From: Acidobacteriota bacterium
GTDB lineage: Bacteria; Acidobacteriota; UBA6911
DNA length: 64,000 nucleotides
Direction: 5' to 3'
Assembly: GCA_012719355.1 (NCBI GenBank)
Contig: JAAYAM010000214.1
Location: 28,926 to 92,925 of the forward strand
Shown: positions 62,659-64,000 of the stretch, piece after piece
Position numbering within the stretch: the stretch's first letter is position 1
How the letters are laid out: each line of letters opens with the position of its first letter
Program-made: the position numbers and the translations under genes
The notes under the pieces: model-generated
Told to the model about the DNA's origin: nothing
What the model saw: only the letters and a program-made list of their open reading frames with translations
The model's database searches: none

Positions 62659-64000
62659 TGACAGGCCAAGGCAAGGTTCTTATCATTGATGACGAAGAAT
62701 CGATGAGGATCGCGTGCCGTCAGACGCTCGAGATGGCGGGCTACAGCACAGTCACTGCGGAGAACGGCGAGTACGGGCTGGAACGTTCGCGCCAGGAATC
62801 GTTCGACGTAGCGCTGCTTGATCTGAGGATGCCCGGCCTGCCCGGGATAGAAGTGCTGAAGAAGCTCAGGCAGGAATCTCCAAACACAGCCGTGATCATT
62901 ATTACCGGGCATGGATCAATAGAATCGGCGGTGCAGGCGATAAAGCTGGGCGCGTACGATTACCTTCCCAAGCCGTTCACGCCCGAGGCATTGATTGCCC
63001 AGGTCCGCCGGGCCGAGACCGCCGCCCGCAGGGCGCTCGAAAACGCCTGCGTAGGAGAAGGGCTCGAGAGGAAGATGCTGTCAAAGGTTCTGATCGGGCG
63101 GTCCGAGGCGATGAGTCACGTGCTCCGACTCGTCCAGAAAGCGGCGCCCGCGGATTCGACAGTACTGATTACCGGTGAAACCGGCGTCGGCAAGGAAGTA
63201 GTGGCACGGGCGATCCATCGCCTGAGCCGGAGGGCCAACCAACGCTTTGTCACGGTCGATTGCGGCACACTCGTCGAAACCCTCTTCGAGAGCGAACTGT
63301 TTGGCCACGTCAAAGGAGCGTTTTCCGGCGCTATTGAAAACACTACCGGGAAGCTCGAACTGGCTGATAGGGGTACGCTCTTTCTTGATGAGATCGCCAA
63401 TATCAGCGTAAACATGCAGGCGAGACTCCTCAGGGCGGTGCAGGAACGAGAGATCTCGAGAGTAGGAAGCACGGCAAGGAAGAAGATCGACGTACGTATC
63501 ATCTCCGCCACCAACCGGGATCTGCAGGAGGCGGTGCGGGACGGAAAGTTCCGGGAAGACCTCTACTACAGACTCAACGTGATTCACATCGCCGTCCCTC
63601 CCCTGCGCGAACGACTGGAAGACATACCGGCGCTTGTCGACTTCTATCTCAGGAAACTGGCGGCGGAAAAGGGACGTCCGGTCACCGGGGTTTCGGACGA
63701 AGCAATGAGATTCTTAAAGAGGTGCGACTGGCCGGGCAACGTCCGCGAGCTTATCAATGCGCTGGAATACGCTGTCGTGACCTGTGAAGGCAGGATACTC
63801 GGGCTCAAGGATTTTCCCGCAGCGATGTCCGGGTCTTCGGCGCCGGGGACGACGGCAGGCGGAAGTCTTGCCCGGCTCGAGCAGAACGAAATCGTCAACG
63901 CGCTCGAGATGTTTCAGGGCAACAAGACCAGGGCTGCGCGACATCTCGGGATCAACCGCAAAACCCTCCGCGAAAAAATGCAGAAGTACGGGCTCAAGTA
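62658..64000 (+). CDS. NtrC-family sigma54-dependent response regulator, stop codon cut by window edge
   Basis: Absent from the ORF track because no stop is inside the window; 447 codons are visible, and the last two bases, TA, could begin its stop. Receiver domain (VLIIDDEESMRIACRQ, LLDLRMPGLPGIEVL, YLPKPF). AAA+ domain with Walker A GETGVGKE, a GAFSGA loop (63315-63332) in place of the usual GAFTGA, GTLFLDEIANIS, SATNRDL and RCDWPGNVREL. Fis-type helix-turn-helix at the end (NKTRAARHLGINRKTLREKMQKYGL). It is coupled to the upstream kinase. It would activate sigma54 promoters; no such promoter was identified here. Confidence 0.93.
   Translation, partial: MTGQGKVLIIDDEESMRIACRQTLEMAGYSTVTAENGEYGLERSRQESFDVALLDLRMPGLPGIEVLKKLRQESPNTAVIIITGHGSIESAVQAIKLGAYDYLPKPFTPEALIAQVRRAETAARRALENACVGEGLERKMLSKVLIGRSEAMSHVLRLVQKAAPADSTVLITGETGVGKEVVARAIHRLSRRANQRFVTVDCGTLVETLFESELFGHVKGAFSGAIENTTGKLELADRGTLFLDEIANISVNMQARLLRAVQEREISRVGSTARKKIDVRIISATNRDLQEAVRDGKFREDLYYRLNVIHIAVPPLRERLEDIPALVDFYLRKLAAEKGRPVTGVSDEAMRFLKRCDWPGNVRELINALEYAVVTCEGRILGLKDFPAAMSGSSAPGTTAGGSLARLEQNEIVNALEMFQGNKTRAARHLGINRKTLREKMQKYGLK

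Noticed and set aside
1-64000. Mobile elements, CRISPR arrays, tRNA or rRNA genes
   Set aside because: No transposase, integrase, regularly spaced repeats or RNA gene landmarks were seen in any frame or gap, although tRNA detection by eye is imperfect.

Overview
The window is a gene-dense 64 kb chromosomal segment with no mobile elements, tRNA or rRNA genes or CRISPR arrays that I could recognise. The gene set suggests a Gram-negative, diderm, respiratory bacterium that also carries oxygen-sensitive redox chemistry. It has TolC-type, DUF481, porin-like and TonB-dependent outer-membrane proteins, an alternative complex III plus an A2-type caa3 oxidase, an NfnAB-type flavoprotein, a HydE maturase and two rubrerythrin-like proteins. 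This combination, with the glycine-rich twin TolC proteins and a citramalate route to isoleucine, fits an Acidobacteriota-like organism best. That placement is inference from gene content; no phylogeny was run.

Layout. 1-4.8 kb: glutamate synthase gltB (5' end outside the window) and gltD. 4.8-10.6 kb (minus): an acetyl-CoA hydrolase/CoA-transferase family enzyme and a three-subunit periplasmic molybdenum hydroxylase resembling PaoABC. 10.8-11.9 kb: serC. 11.9-15.2 kb (minus): a polyamine operon with agmatinase, a deoxyhypusine-synthase-like enzyme and an ODC-fold decarboxylase. 15.3-18.2 kb (minus): a fungal-type ilvC and a cysteine-rich GAF histidine kinase. 18.3-23.6 kb (plus): an MDR oxidoreductase, a membrane metallophosphoesterase, cimA behind an isoleucine-rich leader peptide/attenuator, and a DUF481 outer-membrane protein. 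23.6-27.7 kb (minus): two coupled TolC-like genes and a PilZ protein. 27.9-30.2 kb: a ferredoxin-nitroreductase fusion and, converging with it, malic enzyme.

30.5-43.5 kb (minus): a porin-like protein and YceI; a NarL-type regulator, its kinase and a PhnD-like binding protein; a zinc-ribbon ferritin-like protein; an NfnA-NfnB fusion; HydE; a TonB-dependent receptor; and trpB2. 43.9-56.4 kb (minus): one long respiratory cluster, actA, actB, actC, an actD-actE fusion, actF, a monohaem cytochrome, SCO, then coxA, coxC, coxD and coxB. Together these would take electrons from quinol through ACIII and c-type haems to a haem-copper oxidase, with SCO serving CuA assembly. 56.6-59.6 kb (plus): a ThiF/MoeB-like E1 enzyme, a cysteine-desulfurase-like enzyme and cysE. 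59.9-64 kb (plus): a DAO-family flavoenzyme, rubrerythrin, and an NtrB/NtrC-type two-component pair whose regulator runs to the last base and is missing from the ORF track.

The observations most worth following up are four. First, a complete-looking translational attenuator upstream of cimA, with seven Ile codons and mutually exclusive hairpins. Second, a PhnD-like protein/kinase/regulator set whose kinase carries a four-cysteine insert in its dimerisation hairpin. Third, a second kinase with ten cysteines in 54 residues of its GAF domain. Fourth, the ACIII-caa3 cluster with a fused ActD-ActE and a non-canonical CuA loop.
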